A stretch of DNA of 54,706 nucleotides, taken from positions 1-54,706 of the forward strand of contig NZ_LBMU02000068.1 of assembly GCF_001005085.2 (NCBI RefSeq), in the 5' to 3' direction. Position numbers and translations under genes: made by a program. The notes beneath the pieces are model-generated. The model was not told where the DNA came from. It saw only the letters and a list, made by a program, of their open reading frames with translations, and ran no database searches. Shown piece by piece: positions 52,455 through 54,706 of this stretch (its first letter is position 1; each line of letters begins with the position of its first letter). This stretch comes from Streptomyces humi. Its GTDB lineage: Bacteria > Actinomycetota > Actinomycetes > Streptomycetales > Streptomycetaceae.

Positions 52455-52517
52455 TGGGTTCGATTCGGGCCCTTCGCTCGTGTAGTCCACACGGGTGAAG
52501 GGCCCGAATCGCACCCA
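52455..52517. terminator. Very long hairpin after rseP
   Basis: The arms 52455-52483 and 52489-52517 pair almost completely: 15 perfect pairs (CGATTCGGGCCCTTC), then three pairs including two G-U, then CGTGT/ACACG around the loop AGTCC. With one mismatch further out, GGGT/ACCC extend the stem. It is probably a strong terminator at the left end of the element, or an element end structure. Confidence 0.7.
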
Positions 52518-52525
52518 CGATGTAA

Positions 52526-53490
52526 GTGCGAACTTCGTACGTTCTTGTTGTTCATGGAGTGACCCCAGCGGTGCGCCAACACCCTGGGGTCCGGCCAGTC
52601 TCGAAGGGGCGGTACGGGATTCCGGTTCAGGCCGAAGCCATTCGTATGTTCGTGGAGCAGCAATCGACGTGGCGGCTTGCGGGTGGCTGGGAAGACCTCG
52701 GTGAATCGGGGTCGACGGACTCGCGACCTGGGCTCGACGAACTGCTCGTGGAAATCCGCGAAGGCCGGGTGGGTGTCGTTCTCGTTCACCGTCTTGACCG
52801 TCTGGGACGAACGGAGTCCGCTGTCTGGCGCTGCATCTGGCAGATCGAAGACGCCGGTGCTCGGGTCGAGTGCTGTGTCGAGTCCTTGGACGAGTCCTTG
52901 AGCGAGGCCGGCCATGAAAGATGGCTCACCATCGACCGGCTGGCGCAGGCAGTCGAGGCGGACTACCGCCGAATCGTCGCCCGTACCCAGGCGGGGCGGC
53001 AGCTCAAGGCGCTTGACGGGGGCTGGCCAGGCGGCCCGGCCCCCTACGGCTACAGAATCGCAGGCAAAGGCGCTTTCGGGTCGGCTCTCGAAGTCGATCC
53101 GGCAGAAGCAGCAGTGGTGCGGCTCTTGGCCGATCTTGTGATCGAGGGCGGCCGCACTCTGGCGGACGTCGCCGAGGAACTGAACGCACGCGGGATTCCG
53201 ACCCGAAGCGGCAAGCTCTGGACGGCGGTGAACCTTCACCGACGGTTGCAGGGGGCAGCGTTTGTCGGAGAGGCGGTCTTCCGACGCCCTGATCAACAGT
53301 GGGGCGGCCATTGCACCCGGCTCGGCGACGACGGGCGACCCCTGCACGGTGAGAGCGTGGTGATCCCGTTGCCGGCGATTTTGCAGGCAGAGAGGATTCA
53401 CGCCTTTCAGCGGGCGCTGGCCGAGCTGAACCGGCCACGTAGAAATCCCTTGGGGGAGTACCCGCTCACGGGTCGAATCGGACCCCACGG
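52526..53490 (+). pseudogene. Truncated large serine recombinase (integrase remnant)
   Basis: The sequence encodes a large serine recombinase. The resolvase part retains YGIPVQAEAIRMF, the SRPGLDELLVEIREGR helix and VVLVHRLDRLGR. The Recombinase domain retains GGWPGGPAPYGYRI, then LADVAEELNARGIPTRSGK. The catalytic-serine region is degraded: the usual Y-x-R-x-S pattern reads GVRPVSKGR with unrelated residues before it. The C-terminus stops at NPLGEYPLTGRI, just where the zinc ribbon should begin, and the frame then enters unrelated sequence up to 53719. It looks inactive. Possible start is a GTG at 52526. Codon bias is looser than in neighbouring genes. Confidence 0.85.
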
Positions 53491-53811
53491 ACAGTCAGTG
53501 GGCCCGCATCGAAACGTTGCTCCGTGCCGAGTACGGTGCGCATCACTTCCGGTCACCGCTGGATCTGCGAACTGCCCTCACAGGAATGCTCCACCGACTG
53601 CGTACCGGAGTCCTCTGGCGCGAGCTCCCGGCGCGGTTCGGCGACGCCGAGAAAGTCCGTTGGCGCCGGCGCACCTGGCTGGCGGACGGTGTGTGGTCGA
53701 AGATCGTGAGGTTGCTTGACCGGAACGGCACAGGCACACCCGTGGTCAGTTGGGAAGCCGTCCCGGAGGTAGCTGTCCGCACGGCCCTCGATGCCGAGGC
53801 TGCCCTCGGCG
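53478..53811 (+). pseudogene. IS5-family transposase N-terminal fragment
   Basis: In the frame of 53490 the reading is DSQWARIETLLRAEYG, then LDLRTALTGMLHRLRTG, VLWRELPARFGDAEKVRW and LADGVWSKIVRLLD. This matches the N-terminal (DUF4096-type) part of IS5-group transposases. Neither the DDE catalytic part nor a start codon with ribosome site is present. Its beginning joins directly to the truncated recombinase. Its open frame runs on into the second copy of the rseP tail and ends at the same VNPVKIS stop (53855). It is a decayed remnant without expected function. Confidence 0.75.
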
Positions 53812-53825
53812 GCCAAAACGTGCGC

Positions 53826-53849
53826 GACGTGGTTAACCCCGTCAAAATC
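53826..53849. repeat. Right attachment-like direct repeat
   Basis: Partner of 52405-52428 (21 of 24 positions). It is followed by TCC and TAG, so it still encodes VKIS plus stop. Past it the host sequence (terminator, then ispG) resumes. It marks the right end of the 1.4-kb insertion. Confidence 0.85.
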
Positions 53850-53871
53850 TCCTAGCCACGCGTTGTTCGAG

Positions 53872-53900
53872 GCGGCCCGGAACACTGTGTTCCGGGCCGC
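53872..53900. terminator. Terminator hairpin, original rseP terminator
   Basis: A perfect 13-bp stem pairs GCGGCCCGGAACA (53872-53884) with TGTTCCGGGCCGC (53888-53900) around a 3-base loop. It lies 17 bp past the duplicated rseP stop, the position expected for the rseP terminator before the insertion. Confidence 0.8.
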
Positions 53901-53954
53901 TTCCATCGAGTGGGTTTACGGGTGGGGGATGTGCTCGTGGCTGTGCCGGTGCCG

Positions 53955-53960
53955 TAATCT
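53955..53960 (+). promoter_or_regulatory. Possible -10 of the ispG promoter
   Basis: TAATCT matches the -10 consensus well; no good -35 is seen 16-18 bp before it. Because both a terminator and an insertion separate ispG from rseP, ispG needs its own promoter in 53901-54025. Confidence 0.35.
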
Positions 53961-54025
53961 CGAAGCCTGGAACCCGCTCACGACGGGACCTGGACCTAGA
54001 TCCACGACTTGGGGTTGCACAGCAG

Positions 54026-54706
54026 ATGACTGCGATTTCTCTCGGCATGCCGTCCGTTCCGACCAAGCTCGCCGAGCGCCGGAAGAGCCGGCAGATCCAG
54101 GTCGGCTCCGTGGCGGTCGGCGGCGACGCCCCGGTCTCGGTCCAGTCGATGACCACGACCCGCACCTCGGACATCGGTGCCACCCTCCAGCAGATCGCCG
54201 AGCTGACGGCGTCCGGCTGCCAGATCGTCCGGGTCGCCTGTCCCACGCAGGACGACGCGGACGCCCTCGCGACCATCGCGCGGAAGTCGCAGATCCCGGT
54301 CATCGCGGACATCCACTTCCAGCCGAAGTACGTGTTCGCGGCGATCGAGGCCGGCTGTGCCGCGGTCCGCGTGAACCCGGGCAACATCAAGCAGTTCGAC
54401 GACAAGGTCAAGGAGATCGCGAAGGCGGCCAAGGACCACGGCACGCCGATTCGCATCGGCGTCAACGCCGGCTCCCTGGACCGCCGGCTGCTCCAGAAGT
54501 ACGGCAGGGCGACCCCCGAGGCGCTGGTCGAGTCGGCGCTGTGGGAGGCGTCCCTCTTCGAGGAGCACGACTTCCGGGACATCAAGATCTCCGTGAAGCA
54601 CAACGACCCGGTCGTGATGATCGAGGCGTACCGGCAGCTCGCCGCCCAGTGCGACTACCCGCTGCACCTCGGCGTGACCGAGGCGGGCCCGGCCTTCCAG
54701 GGCACG
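54026..54706 (+). CDS. ispG: (E)-4-hydroxy-3-methylbut-2-enyl diphosphate synthase, 5' part
   Basis: The first 227 residues of IspG (GcpE) are in the window; the gene runs off the end. It converts MEcPP to HMBPP in the MEP pathway using a [4Fe-4S] cluster whose cysteine ligands lie in the missing C-terminal part. Recognisable N-terminal barrel motifs are VQSMTTTRTSDI, RVACPTQDDADAL, VIADIHFQPKYV, VRVNPGNIKQFDDK and RIGVNAGSLDRRLL. The ATG at 54026 is chosen; a Met at residue 8 is an alternative. Together with dxr it places two MEP-pathway steps around rseP, as is usual in Streptomyces. Confidence 0.95.
   Translation, partial: MTAISLGMPSVPTKLAERRKSRQIQVGSVAVGGDAPVSVQSMTTTRTSDIGATLQQIAELTASGCQIVRVACPTQDDADALATIARKSQIPVIADIHFQPKYVFAAIEAGCAAVRVNPGNIKQFDDKVKEIAKAAKDHGTPIRIGVNAGSLDRRLLQKYGRATPEALVESALWEASLFEEHDFRDIKISVKHNDPVVMIEAYRQLAAQCDYPLHLGVTEAGPAFQGT

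Noticed and set aside
52456..52475. tRNA 3' end as the integration site of the element
   Set aside because: GGTTCGATTC is part of a 28-bp hairpin, not a tRNA. The duplicated border sequence is the rseP gene tail.
52435..53860. Functional prophage or integrative conjugative element
   Set aside because: Only 1.4 kb remains, with truncated recombinase and transposase fragments and no replication, structural or transfer genes.

Overview
The window reads as a chromosomal segment of a Streptomyces (or very close actinomycete). Base composition is very GC-rich with G/C at third codon positions. GTG and TTG starts are common, secreted proteins carry twin-arginine or long signal peptides, a DasR-type operator precedes a chitinase, and the conserved order dxr - rseP - ispG closes the window. 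About 36 protein genes, two decayed mobile-element remnants and many short repeats and operators can be supported. No rRNA, tRNA or CRISPR array was seen.

Layout. 0-9.8 kb holds housekeeping and regulatory genes: malic enzyme, an orphan LuxR-type response regulator behind a 23-bp palindrome, a serine hydrolase, an ECF sigma factor fused to a membrane-spanning extracellular domain, a GDPD phosphodiesterase, an adenosine-deaminase-family enzyme that is probably the aminodeoxyfutalosine deaminase of menaquinone synthesis, a DUF4190 membrane protein and a NADAR protein. 9.9-17.1 kb is a polyamine operon (aldehyde dehydrogenase, PotD, PotA, PotB, PotC, PuuB-like FAD oxidoreductase). 17.2-20.5 kb holds a small conserved protein behind a hairpin that covers its ribosome binding site, a secreted GH18 chitinase under a DasR-type site, and a PAP2 phosphatase overlapping the chitinase tail. 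20.7-27.8 kb is a GABA/semialdehyde group: gabT, a VirD4/TraG-like ATPase, a PucR regulator and a second aldehyde dehydrogenase.

27.9-47.0 kb looks like a xyloglucan utilisation locus. Secreted GH74 and GH12 endo-enzymes cut the backbone. A lipoprotein plus two permeases, without their own ATPase, would import the oligosaccharides. Signal-peptide-less GH42, GH95-like, GH31 and GH3 enzymes would take them apart inside the cell. A LacI regulator sits at the far end. Four copies of the palindrome around GAAGCGCTTC, two in front of lacI and two between the divergent GH3 and transporter promoters 16 kb away, tie the locus into one regulon. A sulfotransferase gene lies inside it without an obvious role.

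47.3-54.7 kb holds an acyl-CoA dehydrogenase, a secreted lamin-tail protein and the dxr-rseP pair. The start of ispG lies beyond a 1.4-kb degenerate integrative element that sits exactly in the 3' end of rseP. The element keeps a truncated large serine recombinase and the N-terminal piece of an IS5-type transposase. It is bounded by a 24-bp imperfect direct repeat whose three differences are all synonymous, so both copies encode DVVNPVKI.

A recurring oddity is short tandem arrays (unit 23 to 51 bp, 2 to 4 copies) placed at gene 3' ends: 1-104, 9049-9150, 34790-34858, 42299-42384 and 43608-43759.
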